Notes: generated by a model not told the origin, from the letters alone. Shown: positions 31,144 to 42,288, counted from the stretch's first letter. The stretch is 64,000 nt of DNA from Chitinophagaceae bacterium (GCA_947379895.1 CANCPA010000002.1:1-64000); one strand, 5' to 3'. A program made the numbers and translations.

Positions 31144-31761
31144 ATGGGAAGGAGTGTTATTTTGTTATTGATTGCCATTTTTTCGATTGTTGTAGAATGT
31201 AAATCACAAAAGATAGTTGTTGGAATAAAAGGAGGAATTGATTTTGCAAAAATATCCGGAAAGTCGTTTTTAAGCAACTACTCTCCCTCTTTTGAAGGGG
31301 GTGGATATGTTAGATTTAGATTAAATTCAGTATTGGGATTGCAAACAGAACTTCTGTATAGTCAGCAAATAGAAAAGATCAATATTGATAAATTGAATGT
31401 TGTGTATAATTATAATGGTAGCACAATCAATTCTTTGGTAAACGGCACTGCTACAATTGGTTCTATATCATTACCAATTTTATTGACTTACCGTGTAAAT
31501 AACCTTATTTCTGTAACGGCAGGGCCAGCAGTTTCGTTAAATGCATATACTGATGAAAATATATTTCAAAATGGGACAGTAGCATTTAAGCAAAATGAAA
31601 TTTCCTTTTGCGGAGGCGCGAATTTAAATTTAAACGGATTTAGCTTTTACTTGAGATATAATCATGGTTTAAGCAACATTAATAATTATAATAGTATTGA
31701 TACATGGAAGTCTCGACGCATGAGTTTTGGATTGGAAATTCCCATTAAGAGTTTCAAATAA
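31144..31761 (+). CDS. PorT-like outer membrane beta-barrel protein
   Basis: GIKGGIDFAKISGKSFLSNYSPSFEGGGYVRFRLNSVLGLQTELLYSQQ; ORF-track start at 31078 is TTG, ATG at 31144 begins a better signal peptide. Confidence 0.75.
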   Translation: MGRSVILLLIAIFSIVVECKSQKIVVGIKGGIDFAKISGKSFLSNYSPSFEGGGYVRFRLNSVLGLQTELLYSQQIEKINIDKLNVVYNYNGSTINSLVNGTATIGSISLPILLTYRVNNLISVTAGPAVSLNAYTDENIFQNGTVAFKQNEISFCGGANLNLNGFSFYLRYNHGLSNINNYNSIDTWKSRRMSFGLEIPIKSFK

Positions 31762-31904
31762 AACACTTGTTGCATGAAATTAATTATTACAATTGTTTAA
31801 CTAATGGAAAGAAAGCTAAAAATATTAAACATTTGCTTTTTTTTTATGTCGTAGGGCAGCATTAAGAAATTACTAAGCATCTTAAAATAAAAAAAACACG
31901 AAAT

Positions 31905-34900
31905 ATGAAACGTATAGTTTTACTATTAACAATTGTTACTTGTCTTTTTTCTACAAGTTTTGCTCAAACAGGATCGTTATATTTTATAAACGGTTCTGCT
32001 CAATCAATTACTCTTTGTCAGAATTCAGCAGGAGTTGTACTTGATAATTATTTGATAACTTATGACAAGGCAAATGGGTTAACCCTTACTTATACTTTAT
32101 TAACTACACCTGCACATGGCACAATTCATGGTTTTCCTGGAATTAGTTCATCAAATGGAGGTGTAGCTTCTCCTTCTGGATTTACTTATAATCCTACGAC
32201 AGGGTATAGTGGGTCAGATGTTTTTGAAGTACAAGTGACAGATGGTGTTAATACTGCAAAAAGCACTTTTACGGTTGCAATAAATTCATTACCTACAATT
32301 GCACCTATCACAGGAGGTACTTCTCTTTGTGGTGCTGGAACTAAAACTTTATCAGATAATACAACAGGTGGTATTTGGACAAGTTCCAATACATTTTCTT
32401 CAATCATTGATAGTTTGACTGGTGTGGTAACCGGTGTTTCTGCTGGTCAATCAACAATAGGATATACAGTTACGAGTGCAAATGGTTGTACAAGTACTGT
32501 AACTACTACTTTTACTATTAGTGGTAATCCATTAGTAAGTGGAATAACAGGTACTACGAATGTTTGTGTGGGTTCAACTACAACTTTGGCTGATGTTACT
32601 GCAAATGGTGTTTGGTCGAGTAATAATACGGCAATTGCAACTGTTAGTGGTGGAGTTGTAACAGGGGTAAGTGCAGGAAATGCAACCATACAATATAAAG
32701 TAACAAATATTTACGGCTGTAGTACAACTGCAAGTAGGAATGTAACAGTTAATGCTATTCCTGTAGTCGCACCTATTACTAGTACAACAGGAACAAATAT
32801 TTGTGGTGGTGGAACAATTACTTTAAGGAATGCAACAGCTCGTGGTACATGGTCTAGTACGAACAATAGCATTGCTACTGTAAATGCATTAGGAGTTGTT
32901 ACAGGAGTATCAGGTGGGATTGATACTATAATTTATACTGTTTCTAATGGCGGTTGTTCTGCTTCAAGTTCAATAGCAATAACCGTTGGAGTTACTCCAG
33001 TTATTGGAGCTATAAGTGGAGTAGCTACTATTTGTAACAGGACTACCTACCAATTTTCAGATACCACTAAAGGTGGAAAATGGACAAGTAGCAACCCATT
33101 AGTTGCATCAATCGATTCATCTACTGGTTTAGTAACTGCAATAGCAGCAGGAAATATAACAATAACTTACACCGTTGTTAGTGCAACAGGTTGTTCTGCT
33201 AGTGTTACTGCTGCCTTGAGGGTTGTTAATATTCCGAGTGTAGGTACTATTACTGGTGCAAATTATGTATGTATTGGATCTACTTCTACCTTAGTTGATG
33301 GTACCGCCGGTGGAGTATGGTCAAGTACAAATACTCAACTTGCTACTATTGATAATTCAGGACTTGTAACTGGTTTGGCAACAGGTGTTGATACTATTTA
33401 TTATACTGTTACAAATGCTAGTGGATGTTCAAATTCTGCTAGATTAATAATTACTGTTGGAGCTAGTGTGGCTGTTCCAGGCATCGGGGGGGCCTCAAAT
33501 GTTTGTTTAAATTCTACATTAACTTTAACAAATAAGACAACAGGAGGTTCTTGGAGTAGTAGTGACCCCACAATTGCGTTTGTTGATAATTCGGGTCTTA
33601 TTACACCCATTAATCCTGGTGTTGTTACCATTTCATATACAGTAGGTAATGGGGCTTGTACAGGTAGTGCGATTAAAAATATTATTGTTAGTGATGTGCC
33701 TACTGTAGATAATAATAACTTAACAGCCTTGGCATTATGTACTACAGATTCTGCAATTCTTACAAATACTACTTCTGGAGGACTTTGGACTTCAAATACA
33801 TCTGCAGCCACTGTTACAAATGATGGAATAGTAAAGGGGATTTCTACTGGTAGTGGTACAATCACATATACCGTAACAAATAGTTATGGATGTTTTGCCA
33901 CTTCAACAACTGGCGTAACTGTAAATGCTAAGCCAAATGCATTCACAATAACAGGCTCAAACGCTACTTGTGTAAATAATATTATTAACTTAAAAACTAC
34001 TGGGACTGGTGGATTATGGTCAAGTAGTAACACTAAAGTAGCGACTGTTAACGTTAATGGAACGGTATCAGGTAAAAGTTCTGGTACTGCATCAATTTAT
34101 TATACTATCACAAATGGTAATGGTTGTGCGAGGGTAGATTCAATGGTGGTTACTATCGCAAAATCTCTGACAGTAGCACCAATTGTTGGAAATACTAATC
34201 TTTGTTTAGGTACTGCTACAACATTCACTGACAGTACTATTAATAGTAGTGGAACTCAAGGAACTTGGGCGCTTACTTTAGGAACAGGTTCTGCATCTGT
34301 AAATGCTTCTGGAGTTGTAACTCCTGTTGCATTAGGTACAGCAACATTAAGTTATACTGTAAATAATGGATCTGGTTGTACGGGTTCTGTTTCACAAGAT
34401 ATTGTAATTAATAGTGCTCCGACGGTAGCTGCAATTGCAGGACCTACTAATGTTTGTGCAGGCGCTACTATTACCCTAACCGATGCAACTGTGGGTGGTG
34501 TTTGGTCAACAAATAATGCAACAATTGCTATTATTGACTCAAATGGTGTATTGACTGGTATCACAGGAGCTGCCGGAGGTGGTGGCGGAGGCGCTAATAG
34601 GGTAGTTGTTACCTATGCTTATACAGACAATATTGGATGTAAAGCTAGTAAGACATACAACGTAAATGTACGAACAGGTCCTGGAGCAGGATTTACTACA
34701 GGTGTAACAAATCTTTGTGTTGGAAGTACTTCAACATTTACAAATAATACACAAGGGGGTACTTGGGCTAGTGATAAACCATCTGTTGCAACTGTCGATA
34801 ATGCAGGTTTAGTAACAGGCGTTTCAGCTGGTTCTGTAGTAATACAATATATAGTTAGTAATGGTAATGGATGTCCTAGTGTAGCAAACAGTAAGTTAAC

Positions 34901-37900
34901 TGTAGATGCAGTTCCTGTAGTTGCTAAAACTACTGGTATCGATACGTCTTTGTGTGTGGGTCAGGTTACTCAATTATTCAATGCATCTAGTATCCCAACT
35001 GGTGGAACTGCGGTTTGGAGTAGCAGTAATACTGCGATTGCTAAAGTTAGTGCAACAGGAGTTGTAACTGCAGTTTCTGCAGGTACTGCCAATATAATTT
35101 ATACCGTTACCAATGCTGCAGTGGGTGGCGGAATTACACCTTGTAATAGTGCAACTTCTATTTCAATAACAGTTTCAGCTAATCCTGTAGTTTCATCGGT
35201 TAAAGCTTCGAAGTCGAATGTTTGTGTGGGAAGTAATATTACTGTCACAGACGCTACTGCCGGAGGAACTTGGGGCATTAATGATACAACATTGGCAACA
35301 ATTGATCCTTCAACAGGTGTTGTAACAGGTGTTTCAAGTGGAAGTATTATTGTTACCTATACAGTAGTTAAGAATGGTTGTACTACTACAGTATTTGGCA
35401 ATGGTACCGTAGTTGCTTTGCCTGAAGTTGCTGCAATTGTTGGAAATAGTACCCTATGTCAAGGATTTGCTACGCTATTGACAGATACTACAACCGGAGG
35501 AGTTTGGTCTACTTCTGATGCAAGTGTTGCTAACGTGAGTTCTAATGGAAATGTAACAACAGGTGCTTCAGGATCTGCAGTAATCAGTTATACTGTTACA
35601 AATCCTTATGGTTGTGTTAAGTCTGTTACTGATACAATTACAGTTAATCCGTTACCAATTGTTACGCCGATAATTGGAAATAGTTCACTGTGTATTGGTA
35701 GTACATATACAGTAACTGATTCGACATCTAGCGGGGTATGGTTGATGAGTAATACAGTTAATGCAACCATTAATTCAAATGGTATTGTGACTCCATTAGT
35801 AACAGGAGTAGATACAGTTATTTACAGTGTTACCAATGTGTATGGTTGTAAAACAACAGTGTCCTTGCCTGTTTCAGTCAATCCTACTCCTATAGCTTCA
35901 TTTACAATAAATAAATCATCACAATGTTTAAGTGATAACTACTTTATATTTACGAATACAAGTACTATCAGTTCAGGTTCAATTACTCCTACTTGGTCAT
36001 TAGGTGGTACTGTTTCGAATTCAATTAATCCTACAAATGTGTTTTCAGTTGCGGGTATTGATTCTGTAATTTTAACCGAGACAAGTAATGCGGGTTGTAT
36101 TAGTACTGCTTCACAAGTTGTTACTGTTAATCCACAACCTGTTGTTGCATTTGCTATTAATGATAGTAGTCAATGTTTAACTGGAAACAGTTTTACTTTT
36201 ACAAATAATTCGTCAATTAGTACTGGAACACAAGCATATAGCTGGAATTTTGGTGACGGTTCAAGTTCAGTTACTACAACTAGTCCAACATACGCTTATG
36301 TAAAGGCAGGAACTTATAAAGTTCAATTAACTGCAACAAGTAATAATGGTTGTATTGATAGTCTTTCTCAAACTGTTATGCTAACTGCAAATGTGGTACC
36401 ATCTGTTTCGATAAAGGCTAATACTACATCGATTTGTACAGGTTCGAATGTTGTATTTACAGCAACACCTGTAAATGGAGGGTCTAGTCCATATTATCAA
36501 TGGTATAAAAATGGATTAAGTGTAGGAAGCAATTCAAGTACCTATAATGACAATTTGTTAGTTAATGGTGATGCAATTTCTTGTGTATTAGCTAGTAGTG
36601 TAAAATGTTTAACTGCACCGATTGCAACTAGTAACAGTATCGTAGTTTCAGTTTCACAATATTCTACTCCTTCTGTAACTATATCATCATCTGCTGATAC
36701 TATTTGTGCAGGCACAAGTATAACATTTACTGCAGAACCTGTTAATGGGGGAGGAACTCCTATTTATCAGTGGCAGGTGAATGGAGTAAATGCTGGAACA
36801 AATTCTTCAACATTTACTACAAATACGCTAAATGATAAAAGTGTTGTTACTTGTAACCTTACAAGTAGTGTTACTTGTGTTACATCTCGTACAATTTCAA
36901 GTAATGCAATTACAATTACAGTACATTCATTATCTACATCAACAACAAATGCAAGTATATGTGCAGGAGCATCTTATACATTTAATGGCAATGTATATAC
37001 CACTTCAGGTACTTATATTTCACATCTAACTAATGTTTATGGTTGTGATAGTGCAGCAACTTTAGTCTTGAATGTTAAAGCGACTTCTGCTTCAACTACA
37101 AAAGCATCTATTTGTTTGGGAGGATCATATTTGTTTAATGGTACTACTTACACAACTGCAGGCACTTACACTGCACATTTAACAAATGCTGTAGGTTGTG
37201 ATAGTACTGCTACTTTATTATTAACAGTGAATCAGCCTAGTACCTCAACAACAAATGAAAGTATCTGTAATGGAAGTTCGTACACATTTAATGGTACTGT
37301 TTATACAAAAGCAGGTACTTACACCGCGCATTTAACAAATTCTGTTGGTTGTGACAGTGCCGCTACATTAATTCTTACCGTTAAATCGTTAAGTACAAGT
37401 ACTACATCTGCTAGCATTTGTGCTAATGCTAGTTATCCATTTAATGGAACGGTATACACTACTGCAGGTACCTATACAGCTCATTTGATAAATGCAGTTG
37501 GTTGTGATAGTGCTGCAACTCTAATACTAACTGTTAAGTCATTAAGTACTAGTACAACGGTTGCAAGTATTTGTGCAGGTGGTAATTATACTTTTAATGG
37601 AACTGTTTATACTACAGCGGGTACATACACGGCTCATTTGACAAATGCAGTTGGTTGTGATAGCGCTGCTACCTTAATACTTTCTGTAAAATCATTAAGT
37701 TCAAGTACTACTAATGCGAGTATTTGTGCCGATGGAAGTTATACTTTCAATGGTAATACATATAAAAGTGCTGGAACTTACGTTGCACATCTAACAAATG
37801 CAGTTGGTTGTGATAGTACTGCCACTTTAGTATTAACAATTAAATCGTTGAGTACAAGTACCACAACTGCAAGTATTTGTGCAGGAAATAGCTATACATT

Positions 37901-40727
37901 TAATGGGACTACTTATACGAGTGCAGGCAGCTATACAGCTCATCTTACAAATAGTGTTGGTTGTGATAGTGCTGCTACTTTGATATTAAGTGTTAATCAA
38001 CCTTCAACTTCTATCACAATTGCAAGTATCTGTGCTGGTTCTAGCTTCACCTTTAATGGTCGTACTTATACAAGTGCTGGTAGCTATGATGCACACCTTA
38101 CAAATGCGGTAGGTTGTGATAGTGCAGCTACATTAATTTTGACTGTAAAAGCTACTAGCAGTAGTATTACAAATGTGAGTATCTGTGCAGGTGATAGCTA
38201 CACTTTTAATGGAAGTTCTTATACTAGTTCGGGTAGCTACATTGCACATCTTACAAATTCAGTAGGTTGTGATAGTGCTGCTACTTTGATTTTAACTGTT
38301 AAATCAACAAGCTCAAGCACAACGAATGCAAGTATTTGTTCTGGAGGATATACATTTAATGGCACTACCTATACAACTTCTGGCACTTACACTGCTCATC
38401 TGACAAATAGTGTGGGTTGTGATAGTACAGCAACTTTGGTATTGTCAGTGAAATACTTGAGTACAAGTATCACAAAAGCAAGTATTTGTGAAGGAACTAG
38501 CTATAAGTTTAATGGAATTAAATATACAAGTGCAGGTAGTTATATCGCACACCTTACAAATAGTGTAGGTTGTGATAGTGCTGCAACTTTGATATTAACT
38601 GTAAATCAACCTTCAACTTCTACCACAAATGCAAGCATCTGTGCTGGTTCAAGCTACACCTTTAATGGAAGTGTCTATACAGGTGCAGGTAGCTATGTTG
38701 CTCATTTAACAAATGCAGTAGGTTGTGATAGTGCTGCAACTTTAATATTGACTGTAAAAGCTACAAGTACAAGTATTACAAATGCGAGTATCTGTGCTGG
38801 TTCTAGCTACAGCTTTAACGGAAGTACTTACACAAGTACAGGTAGTTACGTAGCGCACCTTACAAATAGTTTAGGTTGTGATAGTGCTGCAACATTAAAT
38901 TTAACTGTAAAAGAATTGAGTTCTAGTATTACAAATGCTAGTATTTGTTCTGGAAGTTCTTACTCATTTAATGGAAATGTTTATACAACTTCAGGAACTT
39001 ATGTTTCACATTTAACTAATTCCGTAGGATGTGATAGTTCGGCTACTTTAAATTTAACTGTAAAGTCAACTAGTACGAGTACAACAAATGCAAATATTTG
39101 TTCTGGCGTTGCTTATGACTTTAATGGTACTTCCTATACAAAAGCGGGTACTTATGTTGCGCATTTAACGAATAGTGTGGGTTGTGATAGTGCTGCAACT
39201 TTAATATTGACAGTCACTTTACCTGTTACTCCAACCTTAACACTTTCTGCGACTGCAACTACGATTACTGTTGGAACTAGTGTAACATTTACAGCTAGAC
39301 CTACAAATAGTGGTGGTGCTGCTATTTATCAATGGTATAAGAATGGTGCTTTAGTTACTGGTTTTTGGAATACATACACTACATCTAGTTTGAATAACAA
39401 CGATACTATTAGCTGTGTACTCACAAGCAGTATGAGTTGTGTAACTAATGTAACTGCAAAATCAAATGCCATTGTAATGACAGTTAATTACTTGTATACT
39501 ATTAATGGTACAATTAAAAGTCCTTTAGGTACAGTAATTCCTACTGTTACTGTTGGTTTAAATGGTAATCAATCAATTATTACCGATTTAAATGGTAACT
39601 ATAGTTTCACTGTTTCTGCTGACAGTAGTTTTATTGTAATGCCGACAAAATCAAATGATGTTGTAGTGGCAAATGGAGTAAATGGTACAGATATTAGTTT
39701 AGTACAAAGTCATATATTGAAGAAAGTAATTTTGAATTCTCCTTATAAGTTGATTGCAGCAGATGTAAACAATGATGGTGTCGTAAATGGTACAGACATT
39801 GCCTTGATTAAGTCTTTGATTTTAAAACGTATCAATAAATTTAGCGGTAACCGTTTGTGGGCATTTGTGGATAGTAGTTATTCTTTCCCTACACCTACTA
39901 AGCCATTCCCATATAATGATAGTATTAGTGTTGCAAATATCAGGGCTAATCAAGTAAGTCAAAATTTTGTTGGTGTCAAATTAGGTGATGTAAATTATGA
40001 TTGGAATTCATCAATTTTAGGTGCAAATCTTGCAAGTTCACCAATTGAGTTGTTCAATGATAAGATTGCAGTAAGTCCTTCAGCTTCAGAAGTTCGTGTT
40101 CCTGTTAAGGTTAAGAATTTCAAGAACATCATGGGCATGCAGTACACGTTGAACTACAATAGTGCTGCGCTAGAGTTGAAATCTATTGATAAAAATAGCA
40201 TGGGTATTGATTATAATACTGATTTTGCTACAGAAGGAAAGCTACCATTCCTTTGGGTAGATGTAACAAATAATGCTAAAACTTTGGAGGATGGCACAAC
40301 TTTGTTCGAGTTAGTATTTAACAAGAAGGGAAATTTAGCAAATGAAGACATTAGTCTCACTTCTGACATTACTTCTGCTAGTGCATTTGATGGAAACTAT
40401 GGCGCTGTATGTATTGTGAAGTCAGGCGGAACTATCAGTGATGCTGCTACAATTGTAAGTGCTGATAATTGGAATATACTTCCTAATCCTACAAAGGACG
40501 GCTTAGTAAAAGTAACTTTGTCACTTGCAAAAAGCAAGAAAGTACAATTTGAATTGACTTCATTAGATGGTAAATTATTATTACAACAGTCGAATGATTT
40601 TCCAATAGGAAATAGTTCAATTGTTCTAGACTTGCAAAGGCAAGTAAGACTTGCACCTGGAACCTACTACTTAAAAGCAGAAGGAGTGGATGGTGTTAAT
40701 ACTAAACAGGTATTGTTTATTAAATAG
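31905..40727 (+). CDS. Giant secreted multi-domain protein: Big2-like Ig repeats, PKD-like domain, 15 x about 51-aa Cys-containing repeats, dockerin-like segment, cohesin-like domain, T9SS-type C-terminus
   Basis: Signal peptide MKRIVLLLTIVTCLFSTSFAQ; repeated GGVWSSNNTAIATV..GVVTGVSAG; repeated SICAGxSYTFNGTxYTxAGxYxAHLTNxVGCDSAATLILTV; DVNNDGVVNGTDIALIKSLIL; C-term WNILPNPTKDGLVKVTLSL...VLFIK. Confidence 0.9.
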   Translation: MKRIVLLLTIVTCLFSTSFAQTGSLYFINGSAQSITLCQNSAGVVLDNYLITYDKANGLTLTYTLLTTPAHGTIHGFPGISSSNGGVASPSGFTYNPTTGYSGSDVFEVQVTDGVNTAKSTFTVAINSLPTIAPITGGTSLCGAGTKTLSDNTTGGIWTSSNTFSSIIDSLTGVVTGVSAGQSTIGYTVTSANGCTSTVTTTFTISGNPLVSGITGTTNVCVGSTTTLADVTANGVWSSNNTAIATVSGGVVTGVSAGNATIQYKVTNIYGCSTTASRNVTVNAIPVVAPITSTTGTNICGGGTITLRNATARGTWSSTNNSIATVNALGVVTGVSGGIDTIIYTVSNGGCSASSSIAITVGVTPVIGAISGVATICNRTTYQFSDTTKGGKWTSSNPLVASIDSSTGLVTAIAAGNITITYTVVSATGCSASVTAALRVVNIPSVGTITGANYVCIGSTSTLVDGTAGGVWSSTNTQLATIDNSGLVTGLATGVDTIYYTVTNASGCSNSARLIITVGASVAVPGIGGASNVCLNSTLTLTNKTTGGSWSSSDPTIAFVDNSGLITPINPGVVTISYTVGNGACTGSAIKNIIVSDVPTVDNNNLTALALCTTDSAILTNTTSGGLWTSNTSAATVTNDGIVKGISTGSGTITYTVTNSYGCFATSTTGVTVNAKPNAFTITGSNATCVNNIINLKTTGTGGLWSSSNTKVATVNVNGTVSGKSSGTASIYYTITNGNGCARVDSMVVTIAKSLTVAPIVGNTNLCLGTATTFTDSTINSSGTQGTWALTLGTGSASVNASGVVTPVALGTATLSYTVNNGSGCTGSVSQDIVINSAPTVAAIAGPTNVCAGATITLTDATVGGVWSTNNATIAIIDSNGVLTGITGAAGGGGGGANRVVVTYAYTDNIGCKASKTYNVNVRTGPGAGFTTGVTNLCVGSTSTFTNNTQGGTWASDKPSVATVDNAGLVTGVSAGSVVIQYIVSNGNGCPSVANSKLTVDAVPVVAKTTGIDTSLCVGQVTQLFNASSIPTGGTAVWSSSNTAIAKVSATGVVTAVSAGTANIIYTVTNAAVGGGITPCNSATSISITVSANPVVSSVKASKSNVCVGSNITVTDATAGGTWGINDTTLATIDPSTGVVTGVSSGSIIVTYTVVKNGCTTTVFGNGTVVALPEVAAIVGNSTLCQGFATLLTDTTTGGVWSTSDASVANVSSNGNVTTGASGSAVISYTVTNPYGCVKSVTDTITVNPLPIVTPIIGNSSLCIGSTYTVTDSTSSGVWLMSNTVNATINSNGIVTPLVTGVDTVIYSVTNVYGCKTTVSLPVSVNPTPIASFTINKSSQCLSDNYFIFTNTSTISSGSITPTWSLGGTVSNSINPTNVFSVAGIDSVILTETSNAGCISTASQVVTVNPQPVVAFAINDSSQCLTGNSFTFTNNSSISTGTQAYSWNFGDGSSSVTTTSPTYAYVKAGTYKVQLTATSNNGCIDSLSQTVMLTANVVPSVSIKANTTSICTGSNVVFTATPVNGGSSPYYQWYKNGLSVGSNSSTYNDNLLVNGDAISCVLASSVKCLTAPIATSNSIVVSVSQYSTPSVTISSSADTICAGTSITFTAEPVNGGGTPIYQWQVNGVNAGTNSSTFTTNTLNDKSVVTCNLTSSVTCVTSRTISSNAITITVHSLSTSTTNASICAGASYTFNGNVYTTSGTYISHLTNVYGCDSAATLVLNVKATSASTTKASICLGGSYLFNGTTYTTAGTYTAHLTNAVGCDSTATLLLTVNQPSTSTTNESICNGSSYTFNGTVYTKAGTYTAHLTNSVGCDSAATLILTVKSLSTSTTSASICANASYPFNGTVYTTAGTYTAHLINAVGCDSAATLILTVKSLSTSTTVASICAGGNYTFNGTVYTTAGTYTAHLTNAVGCDSAATLILSVKSLSSSTTNASICADGSYTFNGNTYKSAGTYVAHLTNAVGCDSTATLVLTIKSLSTSTTTASICAGNSYTFNGTTYTSAGSYTAHLTNSVGCDSAATLILSVNQPSTSITIASICAGSSFTFNGRTYTSAGSYDAHLTNAVGCDSAATLILTVKATSSSITNVSICAGDSYTFNGSSYTSSGSYIAHLTNSVGCDSAATLILTVKSTSSSTTNASICSGGYTFNGTTYTTSGTYTAHLTNSVGCDSTATLVLSVKYLSTSITKASICEGTSYKFNGIKYTSAGSYIAHLTNSVGCDSAATLILTVNQPSTSTTNASICAGSSYTFNGSVYTGAGSYVAHLTNAVGCDSAATLILTVKATSTSITNASICAGSSYSFNGSTYTSTGSYVAHLTNSLGCDSAATLNLTVKELSSSITNASICSGSSYSFNGNVYTTSGTYVSHLTNSVGCDSSATLNLTVKSTSTSTTNANICSGVAYDFNGTSYTKAGTYVAHLTNSVGCDSAATLILTVTLPVTPTLTLSATATTITVGTSVTFTARPTNSGGAAIYQWYKNGALVTGFWNTYTTSSLNNNDTISCVLTSSMSCVTNVTAKSNAIVMTVNYLYTINGTIKSPLGTVIPTVTVGLNGNQSIITDLNGNYSFTVSADSSFIVMPTKSNDVVVANGVNGTDISLVQSHILKKVILNSPYKLIAADVNNDGVVNGTDIALIKSLILKRINKFSGNRLWAFVDSSYSFPTPTKPFPYNDSISVANIRANQVSQNFVGVKLGDVNYDWNSSILGANLASSPIELFNDKIAVSPSASEVRVPVKVKNFKNIMGMQYTLNYNSAALELKSIDKNSMGIDYNTDFATEGKLPFLWVDVTNNAKTLEDGTTLFELVFNKKGNLANEDISLTSDITSASAFDGNYGAVCIVKSGGTISDAATIVSADNWNILPNPTKDGLVKVTLSLAKSKKVQFELTSLDGKLLLQQSNDFPIGNSSIVLDLQRQVRLAPGTYYLKAEGVDGVNTKQVLFIK
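36925..39220 (+). repeat. 15 tandem about 153-bp coding repeats within the giant gene
   Basis: 15 occurrences of the GCDSxATL motif, about 51 residues apart. Confidence 0.9.
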
Positions 40728-40737
40728 AATAATATTC

Positions 40738-40794
40738 AGAAAATTGGCAGCGTAATTTATATGCTGCTGATTTTCTGAATTATTTATCGTACAA
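40738..40794. terminator. Imperfect long hairpin between the giant gene and its neighbour
   Basis: AATAATATTCAGAAAATTGGCAGC ... GCTGCTGATTTTCTGAATTATT. Confidence 0.6.
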
Positions 40795-40830
40795 TTGCTA
40801 AAAATTTTAAAACAAATAAAAATAAGCATC

Positions 40831-42087
40831 ATGAAAAGACAGTTTACACAGTTATGTATTGCCTTAGCAATATTATTAGGTATTAGTACCACTTCAAAAG
40901 CACAATACACAATGTATTTAGACAGTATTAACAATATTTGTACAGTAGGAACTACAGTTGATATTTCTATGCGTACAAAGAATTTTAATACGATTGGAAT
41001 TTTAAGTTATCAAGGTACCGTTAGGTGGGACAATGCTGTATTGCACTTAGATACTGTTATATATAGTGGTAAAACAATCGCGTTGAATGAGAACTCTGTT
41101 TTAATGGATACTGCAAATGCTCAGTTTGGTTTCTTGTGGAGTGATCCAAGTGTAACTCAATTAGGCCAAAAAGCTGTAGATGCAAGTCCACTTGCAACAT
41201 TACGTTTTAAAGTATTAAAAGTATTAACTGCGGGAAGTACTCCTGTTGAATTTGATACTACGGTAAATGCAGACATTTCAACAAGTATTGCTATTTATGA
41301 TGCTGTACAAGGAGCTTTAACTGCTTCAAATACTGCTCATATAGGTGGTATTGTTGGATTTGTAACAACACCGACAGTTAGTAAAACAGGTACATTATTG
41401 ACTGCTAAACCTAGTGGCACTCCTTCAAGTTATCAATGGAATTTGAATGGTAATGCAATTTCAGGAGCTACAAGCATCAGTTATGATTATGGTAATGTTG
41501 CAGGTAGTTATTCTGTAACTGTTAATTATTCAAACGGTTGTACTGCAACCTCTGCACCATTATTGCCTTTAGCAGTTACTTCATTTAATGGTTTCTACAA
41601 GTCAGGTGCTTCTCAATTAACTTGGGCTACAGTTAATTCAAATGCTGTTTATTTTAATGTTCAACGTAGTGTTAATGGTAAAGACTTTGTTACATTAAAG
41701 CAAGTTTCTTATTCAGGAAATTCTTATTCATTCAGTGATGTAACTTCTGCAGCTGGAAAAGTAAGTTACAGATTGCAAATAGTTGATAAGGATGGAAGTA
41801 TCAGTTATAGTAATGTTGTTTCATTAACATTAAGTAGTGCAACAAGTTTTGCTATCTTCCCTAATCCTGTAAGAAACATACTTTCTTTACAAGTTCAAAA
41901 TAGCAAATCTGAGAGTGTAACTGTTCAAGTAGTTGATTTATTGGGTAAAGTATTGCGTCAAGAGCAAGCTCAGTTAACAGCTGGTCTAAATAATGTTTCT
42001 TTAAATGTAACAACATTGGCAAAAGGAAATTATGTAGTAGTTGTAAGAGGTGAAGGCGTTCAACAACAACAATTTATCAAGTATTAA
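40831..42087 (+). CDS. Secreted cohesin-like domain protein with T9SS type A sorting domain
   Basis: MYLDSINNICTVGTTVDISMRTKNFNTIGILSYQGTVRWDNAVLHLD (cohesin-like); FAIFPNPVRNILSLQVQN...GNYVVVVRGEGVQQQQFIKY. Confidence 0.78.
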   Translation: MKRQFTQLCIALAILLGISTTSKAQYTMYLDSINNICTVGTTVDISMRTKNFNTIGILSYQGTVRWDNAVLHLDTVIYSGKTIALNENSVLMDTANAQFGFLWSDPSVTQLGQKAVDASPLATLRFKVLKVLTAGSTPVEFDTTVNADISTSIAIYDAVQGALTASNTAHIGGIVGFVTTPTVSKTGTLLTAKPSGTPSSYQWNLNGNAISGATSISYDYGNVAGSYSVTVNYSNGCTATSAPLLPLAVTSFNGFYKSGASQLTWATVNSNAVYFNVQRSVNGKDFVTLKQVSYSGNSYSFSDVTSAAGKVSYRLQIVDKDGSISYSNVVSLTLSSATSFAIFPNPVRNILSLQVQNSKSESVTVQVVDLLGKVLRQEQAQLTAGLNNVSLNVTTLAKGNYVVVVRGEGVQQQQFIKY

Positions 42088-42111
42088 TTGATAGAAAAAT
42101 AAGTTCAAAGG

Positions 42112-42137
42112 AAAGGGCTGTCTCGAAGAGGCAGCTC
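42112..42137 (+). terminator. Hairpin terminator
   Basis: AAAGGGCTGTCTC gaa GAGGCAGCTCTTTTTTT. Confidence 0.75.
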
Positions 42138-42288
42138 TTTTTTTATTCGTTTATTTATATAGTTAGGATAGATCAGCAGTAAAACTATAATTCCAATTAA
42201 GATTGCTGATTTTCGGTCTGAGTAATTTGCTGTTCAATAGGCAGCTAAAGATATCTTTTGAAATGTCAGGTACTCATCTAAAATCAAC

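Noticed and set aside
32186-34564. Antisense ORFs 32186-32407, 32447-32689, 33401-33865, 34352-34564 (-)
   Set aside because: Shadow ORFs opposite the Thr/Ser/Val-rich Big2 repeats; Pro/Val-rich low-complexity translations typical of antisense repeat DNA.
36832-37029. ORF 36832-37029 (+)
   Set aside because: Out-of-frame inside the giant gene; no independent evidence.
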